From NCBI RefSeq assembly GCF_023612255.1, contig NZ_CP063231.1, forward strand, positions 1,284,001-1,348,000: a stretch of 64,000 nt of DNA. Reading direction: 5' to 3'. The stretch is from Luteibacter flocculans. GTDB lineage: Bacteria; Pseudomonadota; Gammaproteobacteria; Xanthomonadales; Rhodanobacteraceae. The position numbers and the translations under genes were made by a program. This document shows positions 14,021 through 22,704 of the stretch, piece after piece; the stretch's first letter is position 1, and each line of letters starts with the position of its first letter. The notes below the pieces were generated by a model. That model did not search any database and was not told the origin of the DNA. It worked only from the letters and a program-made list of their open reading frames with translations.

Positions 14021-15106
14021 GTGAGCAGAGACTGGAATTTCAGTGCCGGTCCCGCCGCGCTGCCGGAAGCCGTCCTCAAGCGTGCACAGGCGGAGCTGCT
14101 CGATTGGAACGGGTCCGGCGCCTCGGTGATGGAGCTGTCCCATCGCGGCAAGCGTTTCATGGAACTTGCCGCGGCGACCGAGCGCCGCCTGCGTGAGTTG
14201 CTCGGCATGCCGGACAACTACAAGGTGCTGTTCCTGCAAGGCGGCGCCACCCAGCACTTCGCACAGATTCCGATGAACCTCGCACCCGAGGGCGGCAGCG
14301 CCGATTACATCGTGACGGGCGTCTTCAGCCGCAAGGCCGTCAGTGAGGCGGCGTACCACGTGGATGCACGCATCGCTGCCACATCGGAAGCGAACGATTT
14401 CCTCAGCTTGCCGCCGCGCGAGCAGTGGACGCTGAATCCTGCGGCTTCGTACGTGCATTACACGCCGAACGAAACCATTCGCGGGCTGGAATTTCACGAC
14501 ATTCCCGACGTCGGCGACGTGCCGCTGGTCGCGGACATGTCATCCAACATCCTTGGCGCGCCGCTGGACGTCTCGCGCTTCGGCCTCATCTACGCGGGCG
14601 CGCAGAAGAACATCGGTCCGTCCGGCCTCGTGGTGATGATCGTTCGAGAGGATCTTCTTGCGCGCCCGCCACGCCCGATCGCGAAGATTCTTCGTTACGC
14701 GGAGCAGGCCGCCAACGACTCCATGCTCAACACGCCGAATACCTGGGGCTGGTATCTCGCCGGCCTCACCTTCGATTGGCTGGCGGCAGAAGGCGGACTC
14801 GCCGTGATGGGCGAACGGAACGCGCGCAAGTCAGCGCTGCTGTATGGCGTCATCGACAGCTCGAATGGTTTCTATCGAAACGATGTGGAGCGCGCTGCAC
14901 GTTCGCGTATGAACGTGTCATTCGTGTTGCACGACAGTGCATTGGATGCGCTTTTCCTCACCGAATCGGAAGCGGCCGGTTTCATTGGCCTCAAGGGACA
15001 CAAGGCCGTGGGTGGCATGCGCGCGTCGCTTTACAACGCCGTGCCCGAAGCCGCCGTGGAAGCGCTGGTGCAATTCATGCGGGACTTTGCGGCCAAGCAC
15101 GGTTAA
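14021..15106 (+). CDS. serC: Phosphoserine aminotransferase
   Basis: The 361-residue PLP enzyme converts 3-phosphohydroxypyruvate to phosphoserine (serine and pyridoxine synthesis). The start is GTG 14021, product starting SRDWNFSAGPAALPEAVL. GGATQHFAQIPMN and the PLP-lysine motif YAGAQKNIGPSGL are present. It heads a same-strand run with pheA, hisC and aroA, the order also used in Pseudomonas. Confidence 0.96.
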   Translation: MSRDWNFSAGPAALPEAVLKRAQAELLDWNGSGASVMELSHRGKRFMELAAATERRLRELLGMPDNYKVLFLQGGATQHFAQIPMNLAPEGGSADYIVTGVFSRKAVSEAAYHVDARIAATSEANDFLSLPPREQWTLNPAASYVHYTPNETIRGLEFHDIPDVGDVPLVADMSSNILGAPLDVSRFGLIYAGAQKNIGPSGLVVMIVREDLLARPPRPIAKILRYAEQAANDSMLNTPNTWGWYLAGLTFDWLAAEGGLAVMGERNARKSALLYGVIDSSNGFYRNDVERAARSRMNVSFVLHDSALDALFLTESEAAGFIGLKGHKAVGGMRASLYNAVPEAAVEALVQFMRDFAAKHG

Positions 15107-15185
15107 AGTCGGAAGTCGCCGCGCTGCAGCATGCATGCGCGGCGATAACCGTTTCAACTGCAACCACTTAGCCGCCTGGACGTCC

Positions 15186-16286
15186 ATGAGCAAGACCCCC
15201 GCCGATAAACAAGCCACGCTGGCCGAGGCGCGTACGCGCATCGACAGCATCGACCAGCAACTGCAGTCGCTCATCAGCGAGCGTGCCCGTTGGGCGCAGC
15301 AGGTCGGCCGGGCCAAGGGCCCGTTGAAGGCGGCGGTAGAGTATTACCGACCCGAACGCGAAGCCCAGGTCCTGCGCGGCGTGATCGATCGTAACGACGG
15401 TCCGCTGCCGAATGCGGAACTCGTGCGACTGTTCCGCGAAATCATGTCGTCGTGCCTTTCGCAGCAGCAACCGTTGAAAATCGGTTTTCTCGGGCCGGAA
15501 GGCACGTTCAGCGAACAGGCGGTACGCAAGCACTTCGGTCACGCTGCCTACGGCTTGCCGCTGGGCAGCATCGAAGAGGTCTTCCAGGAGGTCGCGGCCG
15601 GTAACGCCGACTTTGGTGTGGTACCGGTCGAGAACTCGGGGCAGGGCATGATCCAGATGACCCTCGACATGTTCCTCGTGTCGAAGGCCACCATCTGCGG
15701 CGAAGTCGAACTGCGCGTTCATCAGAATCTGCTTTCGCTGAGCGGCGAGTTGAAGGACGTGAAGCGCATCTACTCGCATCCGCAGTCGCTGCAGCAATGC
15801 CAGGGCTGGCTGCGCGTGAATCTGCCGAATGTGGAGCGCGTGCCGGTGTCCAGCAACGCCGAGGCAGCGCGTACGGCGCGGCTCTCGCCCGAGTCGGCCG
15901 CCATTGCGGGCGAGACGGCCGGACGTGTGTATGGCCTCAAGACGGTGGCTGGTCCGATCGAGGATCGCTCCGACAACACCACGCGGTTCCTAGTGATCGG
16001 TCGCTCCATCTTTCCCGCGTCGGGCAACGACCGCACGTCGCTGCTGGTCTCCGTGCGCGACAAGCCCGGTGCGCTTTACGACGTGCTGAGCCCGCTGGCG
16101 CGTCATGGCATCAGCATGAATCGCATCGAGTCGCGACCGGCACATACCGGCAAGTGGCAATACGCGTTTTTTATCGACGTATCCGGCCACGTGGACGACG
16201 AGGCCGTGCAGGCCGCGCTCGAAGAAATGAAACCTGCCGCCGCCGACGTGCGTGTACTCGGTTCCTATCCTGTCGCCTTGCCATGA
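15186..16286 (+). CDS. pheA: Bifunctional chorismate mutase / prephenate dehydratase (P-protein)
   Basis: The 366-residue protein has an AroQ-type chorismate mutase domain (residues 8-95, ARTRIDSIDQQLQSLISER), a prephenate dehydratase domain (about 98-275, GFLGPEGTFSEQAV and NTTRFLVIG), and a C-terminal ACT domain with GALYDVLSPL and the ESRP motif that binds phenylalanine for feedback inhibition. It makes phenylpyruvate from chorismate. ATG 15186 is the domain-consistent start; the frame is open to 14937. The stop overlaps the hisC start. Confidence 0.96.
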   Translation: MSKTPADKQATLAEARTRIDSIDQQLQSLISERARWAQQVGRAKGPLKAAVEYYRPEREAQVLRGVIDRNDGPLPNAELVRLFREIMSSCLSQQQPLKIGFLGPEGTFSEQAVRKHFGHAAYGLPLGSIEEVFQEVAAGNADFGVVPVENSGQGMIQMTLDMFLVSKATICGEVELRVHQNLLSLSGELKDVKRIYSHPQSLQQCQGWLRVNLPNVERVPVSSNAEAARTARLSPESAAIAGETAGRVYGLKTVAGPIEDRSDNTTRFLVIGRSIFPASGNDRTSLLVSVRDKPGALYDVLSPLARHGISMNRIESRPAHTGKWQYAFFIDVSGHVDDEAVQAALEEMKPAAADVRVLGSYPVALP

Positions 16287-17395
16287 CTCTTGAATTCGAT
16301 GCTGCCGCGCTCGCCAATCGGGCGACGTCGGCGCTCCGCGCCTACGATCCCGGCCACGATCTTCCGGCGCTGCGCCTGCGCTTCGGCGAGATGCTGTCCG
16401 AGTTGGGTTCCAACGAGAACCCCCTGGGGCCGAGCAAGTCCGCGCTGCGCGCGGCCAATCGTGCGATCGAGGAGGCCTGGCGCTATCCCGATCCGCTCGG
16501 CGCGTCGCTGAAGCGGAAGCTGTCCGACGAACTGGGCGTGCCGTTTGCAGGCATTACCCTCGGCAATGGCTCGCATGAGCTGTTGATGCTGATGGCACAG
16601 TGCTTCGCGGACGAAGCGCATCCGGTCGTGCATTCGCAGTACGGCTTTGCGGTGTTCCCGATCGCCGCGGCCGCGGCGGGCGCACCGGCCGTCGCGGTAC
16701 CTGCGCTGCCTGCCGACCATCCGGAAGCACCGTACGGGCACGACCTCGCCGCCATGGCAGCGGCTGTCACGCCTGCGACGCGGCTCGTGTATCTCGCCAA
16801 TCCGAACAATCCGACCGGCACCTGGTTCACCGACGCCGCGCTGGAAGACTTTCTTGAGCGGATTCCGCCGCAGACACTCGTGGTGGTCGACGAGGCATAT
16901 CACGAGTACGTGGATGCGGAAGGGCTGAGTACGGCGTTGCATCTGCTGGGGCGTTTTCCGAACCTCGCCGTCACGCGCACGTTCTCCAAGGCGTATGCGC
17001 TTGCGGGGCTGCGCATCGGTTACATGCTCAGCCATCCTTCGGTGGCGGCGGTGTGCGAGCGTCTGCGCGAATCGTTCAACGTCAATGGTGTGGCGCTGGC
17101 CGCCGCCGAGGCAGCGCTGGGCGACCACGAGCATCGCGCGCACGTGCGCGCCACCAATCGCCGTGATCGCACCTGGCTCGCAGGGGAACTCATGGCGCGC
17201 GGTCTGCGCGTGCTGCCGTCGCAGACCAATTTTTTGCTCGTCGATCTCGGCGACGACGCCACCGCGTTCGAGGCACATCTCTTTGAACGCGGCGTCATCG
17301 TGCGCCCGATGGTCGGTTATGGATTGCGGCACACGCTGCGCATAAGCGTCGGCAGCCGTACAGAACTGGAACGCCTGCTGGAGAACCTGCCGTGA
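16283..17395 (+). CDS. hisC: Histidinol-phosphate aminotransferase family protein
   Basis: The 370-residue class I/II PLP aminotransferase starts at ATG 16283, overlapping the pheA stop (ATGA). NENPLGPS, YLANPNNPTGTW and the PLP-lysine motif TFSKAYALAGLRIGYML are clear. The family acts on histidinol phosphate; placement between pheA and aroA, as for hisC2 in Pseudomonas, suggests it serves aromatic amino acid transamination here as well (inference). Confidence 0.92.
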   Translation: MTLEFDAAALANRATSALRAYDPGHDLPALRLRFGEMLSELGSNENPLGPSKSALRAANRAIEEAWRYPDPLGASLKRKLSDELGVPFAGITLGNGSHELLMLMAQCFADEAHPVVHSQYGFAVFPIAAAAAGAPAVAVPALPADHPEAPYGHDLAAMAAAVTPATRLVYLANPNNPTGTWFTDAALEDFLERIPPQTLVVVDEAYHEYVDAEGLSTALHLLGRFPNLAVTRTFSKAYALAGLRIGYMLSHPSVAAVCERLRESFNVNGVALAAAEAALGDHEHRAHVRATNRRDRTWLAGELMARGLRVLPSQTNFLLVDLGDDATAFEAHLFERGVIVRPMVGYGLRHTLRISVGSRTELERLLENLP

Positions 17396-18696
17396 GCCGC
17401 ATCGATTGGTGTAGTTCCGCAGGCGGTCCGCTGCGCGGCGAGATCGTCGTGCCGGGCGACAAGTCCGTTTCGCATCGCGCGCTGATGTTCGGCGCCCTTG
17501 CCGAAGGCGTCACGCGCATCCGCGGGTTTCTTGAAGGCGAGGACACGCGGGCCACAGCCGCCATCCTCGGTCGACTCGGCGTACGTTTCGAAACTCCGGC
17601 ACCGGGCGAGCGTGTCGTGCATGGCGTGGGCCTGCATGGGCTTCGCGGCAGCAGCGAACCGCTCGACTGCGGCAATGCCGGCACCGGCATGCGCTTGCTC
17701 GCCGGACTGCTTGCCGGACAGGCGTTCGACTCGACGCTGATCGGCGACGAGTCGCTTTCGCGGCGCCCCATGCGACGCGTGACGGACCCGCTGGGTTTGA
17801 TGGGTGCCGTCATCGATACGAATGACGGCAAGCCGCCGCTGCGTATCCACGGTGGCAAGACGCTGCACGGCGTGACCTATGAACCGCCCGTCGCCAGCGC
17901 GCAGATCAAGTCGGCGCTGCTGCTGGCGGGTCTCTACGCCGAGGGCTTCACCGAGGTGGTAGAACCCCATCCGACCCGTGACTACACGGAAAGCATGCTG
18001 CGCGCCTTCGGCTGGCCGATCGACTACGCCCCCGGACGCGCCCGGTTGGAAGGCGGGCATACGTTGCGCGCGGTGGACGTCGACGTGCCGGCGGACTTTT
18101 CGTCTGCGGCCTTCTTCATCGTGGCCGCCTGCATCGTGCCGGGTTCCGAGCTTCGCCTGAAAGCGGTGGGTCTGAACCCGCGACGCACCGGCTTGCTGGC
18201 GGCACTCGAACTCATGGGGGCCGACATCGCCGTGGAGAACATGCGCAGCAGTGGCGGGGAAGACATCGGCGACCTGGTCGTGCGCTACGCACCACTGCAC
18301 GGCGTGGCGCTGCCCCTGGACATCGTGCCGGACATGATCGACGAGTTCCCCGCACTGTTCGTCGCGGCGGCGACGGCCGATGGCATGACGACCATTCGCG
18401 GTGCGGCCGAGCTGCGCGTGAAGGAGTCGGATCGCATCGCCAGCATGGCTCATGGCCTGAAGGCCTGTGGCGTGAAGATCGACGAGTTGCCGGATGGCGC
18501 GATCATCCAGGGTGGGCCCATCGGTGGCGGCACGATCGACAGCCATGGCGATCATCGTATTGCGATGAGTTTCGCCGTGGCCGGGCTGCTCGCGTCCACA
18601 CCGATCGTCATTGGCGACTGCGCCAACGTCGCGACCTCGTTCCCCGGCTTTGTCGCTTTGGCGAATGGCGCCGGCTTTCGGTTGGAGGCGGCTTGA
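17392..18696 (+). CDS. aroA: 3-phosphoshikimate 1-carboxyvinyltransferase (EPSP synthase)
   Basis: The 434-residue enzyme joins shikimate 3-phosphate and PEP in the shikimate pathway. GTG 17392 overlaps the hisC stop (GTGA). Active-site segments are GDKSVSHRALMFGAL, NAGTGMRLLAG, KESDRIASM and DHRIAMSFAV. In other Pseudomonads the same locus carries tyrA fused to aroA; here aroA stands alone. Confidence 0.96.
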   Translation: MSRIDWCSSAGGPLRGEIVVPGDKSVSHRALMFGALAEGVTRIRGFLEGEDTRATAAILGRLGVRFETPAPGERVVHGVGLHGLRGSSEPLDCGNAGTGMRLLAGLLAGQAFDSTLIGDESLSRRPMRRVTDPLGLMGAVIDTNDGKPPLRIHGGKTLHGVTYEPPVASAQIKSALLLAGLYAEGFTEVVEPHPTRDYTESMLRAFGWPIDYAPGRARLEGGHTLRAVDVDVPADFSSAAFFIVAACIVPGSELRLKAVGLNPRRTGLLAALELMGADIAVENMRSSGGEDIGDLVVRYAPLHGVALPLDIVPDMIDEFPALFVAAATADGMTTIRGAAELRVKESDRIASMAHGLKACGVKIDELPDGAIIQGGPIGGGTIDSHGDHRIAMSFAVAGLLASTPIVIGDCANVATSFPGFVALANGAGFRLEAA

Positions 18697-18757
18697 TGGC
18701 GTTCCGTCGGTGACGTCGAGGCGCTAACCTTCGCCTTTCCGTTACCCGGGCGCCGCC

Positions 18758-19540
18758 ATGGCCGAGAAGATTCCTCCGTTCGTCGTTGTCGTGCCCGCAC
18801 GCTTCGGCTCCACCCGGTTGCCGGGCAAGCCGCTGTTGAAGATCGGCGGCGAATCGATGATTCGCCGCGTGGCGGCCAGGGCAGGGCAGGCGGGGGCGGC
18901 GCAGGTGGTGGTTGCCACCGACGACGAGCGCGTGGCCCGCGAAATGAAAGGCTGCGGCGACATCCTGGTCTGCATGACCAGCCCCGACCACGCCTCCGGC
19001 AGCGACCGGATCGCCGAAACCGCCCGCCATTTCGGCTGGCCCGAAGACACTGTGGTGGTCAATCTCCAGGGCGACGAGCCGTTCGCACCCGCGGCGGGCA
19101 TTCGTGCCGTTGTGGCGACTCTGGCGGGGGACGACGCGCCCATGGCAACCCTCGCCACGCCCATCGAGCACGCCGAGGAGCTTTTCGACCCGAACATCGT
19201 AAAGGTGGTGCGCGGCGGCAACGGTCGCGCGCTGTACTTCACTCGCGCGCCTGCGCCCTGGGCACGGGACGCGTTCGCGCGCGACCGCCAGGTCCTGCCG
19301 CCCGGTGTGCCGTTCCTCCGCCATATCGGCATCTACGCCTACCGTGCGGGCTTTCTGAGCAGGCTGGCGGCCCTACCACGCACGGCGCTGGAACAGGCCG
19401 AATCGCTGGAGCAGCTCCGGGCCCTCGAGCACGGGTACCCCATCTCGGTGCGGCAGACGCCCGAACCGTTCCCGCCGGGCATCGACACGCGGGAAGACCT
19501 TGAGCGGGCCGAACGCTGGCTGGCTGGGCAGGGCGTGTAG
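18758..19540 (+). CDS. kdsB: 3-deoxy-manno-octulosonate cytidylyltransferase
   Basis: The 260-residue nucleotidyltransferase activates KDO as CMP-KDO for lipopolysaccharide core synthesis. PARFGSTRLPGKPL (nucleotide-binding), NLQGDEPF and HIGIYAYRAGFL are diagnostic. The start is ATG 18758 (MAEKIPPFVVVV). It follows aroA by 61 bp and ends before a hairpin terminator. Confidence 0.96.
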   Translation: MAEKIPPFVVVVPARFGSTRLPGKPLLKIGGESMIRRVAARAGQAGAAQVVVATDDERVAREMKGCGDILVCMTSPDHASGSDRIAETARHFGWPEDTVVVNLQGDEPFAPAAGIRAVVATLAGDDAPMATLATPIEHAEELFDPNIVKVVRGGNGRALYFTRAPAPWARDAFARDRQVLPPGVPFLRHIGIYAYRAGFLSRLAALPRTALEQAESLEQLRALEHGYPISVRQTPEPFPPGIDTREDLERAERWLAGQGV

Positions 19541-19682
19541 GAAATCCCCTTCCTGCGACCGGGGGTACGGCCCACACCCTTCCTCGGCTTGCACCGGGCG
19601 CGCTCCATGGGGCGGCAACGTAATCTAACCCCGTCGCCACACTGATCCCTACACGGAAGGCGACGCTCCCACGGATGGCCCT

Positions 19683-19713
19683 CGCCGACATGGCTCCCCC
19701 ATGTCGGCGTTTT
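19683..19713 (+). terminator. Terminator-like hairpin between kdsB and uvrC
   Basis: CGCCGACATGG (19683-19693) pairs perfectly with CCATGTCGGCG (19699-19709) over a 5-nt loop and is followed by TTTT. The T run is short, so strength is uncertain. The rest of the 209-bp gap between kdsB and uvrC shows no gene. Confidence 0.65.
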
Positions 19714-19749
19714 CGCGTCCGTGACCAGCTGACGCGGTAAAATGTCCGG

Positions 19750-21573
19750 ATGGAGCACACCGAGTCGCATCCGTTCGACGGCAAGGCCTTCGTCCGCCAC
19801 CTCACCACCTCGCCCGGCGTCTACCGCTACTTCGATGCGGAGGACGAGTTGCTGTACGTGGGGAAAGCCGCCAACCTCAAGAAGCGCGTCGGCAATTACT
19901 TCCTCAAGCCGCCGATGGACCCGCGCATCGCGTCGATGGTCTCGCAGATCGCGCGGGCCGAGGTCACGTTGACCCGTACCGCGGGCGAGGCATTGCTGCT
20001 GGAATCGCAGCTCATCAAGTCGCTGAAGCCGCGATACAACATCGTGCTGCGCGACGACAAGAGCTACCCGTATATCTATCTGTCGGGAGGGGAAGACTAC
20101 CCGCGGCTCGCGTTCCACCGTGGTGCCAAGGCCGGGCCGGGTCGCTATTTCGGGCCGTACCCGAGCACGTTCGCCGTGCGCGAGAGCCTCGGCTTGATGC
20201 AAAAGCTGTTCAAGGTGCGTCAGTGCGAAGACAGCTACTTCAAGAACCGCTCACGACCCTGCCTGCAGCACCAGATCGGTCGTTGCAGCGCACCGTGTGT
20301 GCGCCTGATCGAGGTGGATGACTACAGAAACGACGTACGCCACGCCGAGATGTTCCTCGAGGGGCGCAGCAGTGCGGTGATCGACGAACTGGCCGTCTCG
20401 ATGGAGAAAGCGTCGCGGGAACTGAACTTCGAGCGGGCAGCCACGTTGCGGGACCAGGTAGCCGCTCTGCGCAAACTGCAGGCGCAGCATTTCGTGCAGG
20501 GCGCCAGTGCGGACATGGACGTGATCGCCTGCTGCATGGAAGGCGGTATGGCATGTGTGAGCGTGATGTTCTTCCGCAACGGCGTGAGCCTGGGCTCGCG
20601 GGACTTCTTCCCGCGCCTGCCCACCGACGCCTCGGTATCGGACGTGCTTTCGCAATTCGTGGCGCAGTACTACCTCGATCGCCAGGTGCCACGCGAGCTG
20701 GTGCTGAGCGACCCGATAGAAGACATGGACGTGCTGGCATCGGTGCTGTCCGATCATGCCGGCTACACTGTGTCGTTGAAGCCGAGCGTGCGTGGCGAGC
20801 GTGCGCGTTTCCTGGAAATGGCTCAGCGCAACGCCAGCGCGGCGCTGACGTCCCGCCTCGCGAGTCGCCACACCTTGCTGGCCCGGTTCGACGACCTGCA
20901 AAAGGTGCTCGGTCTGGAGGCCACGCCGCGTCGTATCGAGTGCTTCGACATCAGCCACACGCGTGGCGAACTGACGGTGGCATCGTGCGTGGTCTTTGGT
21001 CCGGAGGGGCCGGAGAAATCGCATTACCGACGATTCAACATTACCGGCATCACCCCGGGCGACGACTACGCCGCTATGCACCAGGCGCTGACCCGCCGTT
21101 TCAAGAAGGTGGTCGAAGGCGGCGCCAGGCCCGACATCCTCCTGATCGATGGCGGCACCGGCCAGGTGGCGCAGGCGGTGGACGTGTTGCGGGAGCTTGG
21201 GGTGGATGGCATTCGCGTGGTCGGCGTGGCCAAGGGGCCCGGACGCCGCGCAGGCGAGGAAACGCTCGTGCTGGCCGACAGCGGCACCACGTTGCATCCG
21301 GGTACCTCGTCGCCCGCGCTGCACCTGGTGGCCGCCGTGCGTGACGAAGCGCACCGTTTTGCCATCAGCGGACATCGCCGTCGTCGCGAGGCGGCGCGCG
21401 AACGGAGTACTCTGGAAGACGTTTCAGGCGTCGGTGCGCGTCGGCGCGCTGCGCTGCTCAAGGCGTTTGGTGGCCTCGCCGGTGTGGAAGCCGCGGGCGT
21501 CGAAGAATTGATGAGTGTGAAGGGTATTGATCGCGGCCTTGCCGAACGCATCTATGCCATGCTGCACCCCTGA
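19750..21573 (+). CDS. uvrC: Excinuclease ABC subunit C
   Basis: The 607-residue nuclease makes both incisions in nucleotide excision repair. It has the GIY-YIG domain (GVYRYFDAEDELLYVGKAAN, residues 23-42), a UVR motif (about 205-240), the RNase H-like endonuclease domain with FDISHTRGE and DGGTGQ, and a C-terminal helix-hairpin-helix pair (VSGVGARRRAALLKAFGG). An upstream alternative start at 19742 is out of frame. pgsA follows, as in E. coli. Confidence 0.97.
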   Translation: MEHTESHPFDGKAFVRHLTTSPGVYRYFDAEDELLYVGKAANLKKRVGNYFLKPPMDPRIASMVSQIARAEVTLTRTAGEALLLESQLIKSLKPRYNIVLRDDKSYPYIYLSGGEDYPRLAFHRGAKAGPGRYFGPYPSTFAVRESLGLMQKLFKVRQCEDSYFKNRSRPCLQHQIGRCSAPCVRLIEVDDYRNDVRHAEMFLEGRSSAVIDELAVSMEKASRELNFERAATLRDQVAALRKLQAQHFVQGASADMDVIACCMEGGMACVSVMFFRNGVSLGSRDFFPRLPTDASVSDVLSQFVAQYYLDRQVPRELVLSDPIEDMDVLASVLSDHAGYTVSLKPSVRGERARFLEMAQRNASAALTSRLASRHTLLARFDDLQKVLGLEATPRRIECFDISHTRGELTVASCVVFGPEGPEKSHYRRFNITGITPGDDYAAMHQALTRRFKKVVEGGARPDILLIDGGTGQVAQAVDVLRELGVDGIRVVGVAKGPGRRAGEETLVLADSGTTLHPGTSSPALHLVAAVRDEAHRFAISGHRRRREAARERSTLEDVSGVGARRRAALLKAFGGLAGVEAAGVEELMSVKGIDRGLAERIYAMLHP

Positions 21574-21625
21574 TGGACATGGAGACGTCGCGCACGCAGC
21601 GCCCGTCTCCCGCACCGGCCGACCT

Positions 21626-22243
21626 ATGCGAATCAACCTCCCCACCTGGCTGACCCTGTTCCGCGTGCTGTTGCTGCCGGTGATGGTCATCGTCTATTAC
21701 CTGCCGTTCCGCGGCGCCAACCTGACGGCCGCCCTGGTCTTCGTCCTGGCGGGCTTTACCGACTGGCTCGACGGCTACCTCGCGCGACGTCTTCAGCTCA
21801 CCTCGGCCTTCGGGGCATTTCTCGACCCGGTGGCCGACAAGCTGATGGTGGCGGTCACGCTCTTTCTCCTCGTGCAGTCGCATCCCGGCGGGGGCTGGTC
21901 GAGCATCCTGATGGCCGTGACGGCCTCGGTGATCGTCGGGCGCGAGATCAGCGTGTCGGCCCTGCGCGAGTGGATGGCCCAGATTGGCGCGCGTTCCAAG
22001 GTCAAGGTCGCCTTCCTCGGCAAACTCAAGACCGCGATGCAGATGGTGGCCCTCGTAGTGCTGCTGCTTCAGCACGACGCAGAGACCTTGCGCCTGTATC
22101 ACATCGGTGAGGCCTTGCTGGTCGTGGCCGGCGTGCTGACGATCTGGTCGGGCCTCGACTATCTCCGCGCCGCATGGCCGAGCCTGCGCGGAGATTCAGA
22201 GGATGTGACAAAAAGTGAAAAAAAATCGGTGCAAGGTAGTTGA
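21626..22243 (+). CDS. pgsA: CDP-diacylglycerol-glycerol-3-phosphate 3-phosphatidyltransferase
   Basis: The 205-residue inner-membrane enzyme makes phosphatidylglycerophosphate for PG and cardiolipin. It shows the CDP-alcohol phosphotransferase motif DGx2ARx8Gx3Dx3D within DWLDGYLARRLQL and AFGAFLDPVADK, and several hydrophobic helices. ATG 21626 (MRINLPTWLTLFRVLLLP) is the family start. The stop codon lies inside the -35 region of the tRNA promoter. Confidence 0.96.
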   Translation: MRINLPTWLTLFRVLLLPVMVIVYYLPFRGANLTAALVFVLAGFTDWLDGYLARRLQLTSAFGAFLDPVADKLMVAVTLFLLVQSHPGGGWSSILMAVTASVIVGREISVSALREWMAQIGARSKVKVAFLGKLKTAMQMVALVVLLLQHDAETLRLYHIGEALLVVAGVLTIWSGLDYLRAAWPSLRGDSEDVTKSEKKSVQGS

Positions 22244-22267
22244 CACATTCGGCATCTGATCTAAAAT
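22240..22267 (+). promoter_or_regulatory. Promoter of the tRNA cluster
   Basis: A -35 TTGACA (22240-22245) and -10 TAAAAT (22262-22267) with a 16-bp spacer lie 15 bp upstream of tRNA-Gly. The -35 overlaps the pgsA stop codon. Confidence 0.75.
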
Positions 22268-22281
22268 AGCCGGACAACGAC

Positions 22282-22357
<76 letters not shown>

Positions 22358-22366
22358 AGTTCTTAC

Positions 22367-22397
22367 AAAACCTCGGACCTCCGAGGTTTTGTTTTTT
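22367..22397 (+). terminator. Terminator after tRNA-Gly
   Basis: AAAACCTCGG (22367-22376) pairs with CCGAGGTTTT (22381-22390) over a 4-nt loop, followed by GTTTTTT. Confidence 0.85.
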
Positions 22398-22434
22398 AAG
22401 CGCTACGCGGATACTCTTCGCCTGCGCAAGCGAT

Positions 22435-22508
22435 GGCCGGGTGGCAGAGTGGTCATGCAGCGGACTGCAAATCCGCGTACGCCGGTTCGATTCCGACCTC
22501 GGCCTCCA
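22435..22508 (+). tRNA. cysT: tRNA-Cys (GCA)
   Basis: The 74-nt cloverleaf has acceptor GGCCGGG/CTCGGCC (one G-T pair), anticodon GCA at 22467-22469 in GGACTGCAAATCC, T-arm around GGTTCGATTCC and an encoded CCA. Confidence 0.96.
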
Positions 22509-22517
22509 TCGCATTCC

Positions 22518-22551
22518 AAGGCGCACCTGCTAACGCAGTGCGCCTTTTTTT
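22518..22551 (+). terminator. Terminator after tRNA-Cys
   Basis: AAGGCGCAC (22518-22526) pairs with GTGCGCCTT (22538-22546) and runs into a T tract (22545-22551). Confidence 0.85.
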
Positions 22552-22557
22552 CTTTCC

Positions 22558-22644
22558 GCCCGGATGGCGAAACCGGTAGACGCAAGGGACTTAAAATCCC
22601 TCATCCGAAAGGGTATGTGGGTTCGAGTCCCACTCCGGGCACCA
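22558..22644 (+). tRNA. leuZ: tRNA-Leu (UAA), prophage attachment gene
   Basis: The 87-nt class II tRNA has acceptor GCCCGGA/TCCGGGC, a long variable arm (CATCCGAAAGGGTATG), anticodon TAA at 22592-22594 and an encoded CCA. The prophage integrase lies 60 bp downstream and points toward it, so its 3' half (about 22619-22644) is the likely attL core, with the tRNA kept intact. The matching attR is not in the window. Confidence 0.96.
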
Positions 22645-22704
22645 AGGCCTACAGCCCGAAACGGATATGCGATTTCGGTCCGCAATTTCGGTTTCGGTCC
22701 GCAA

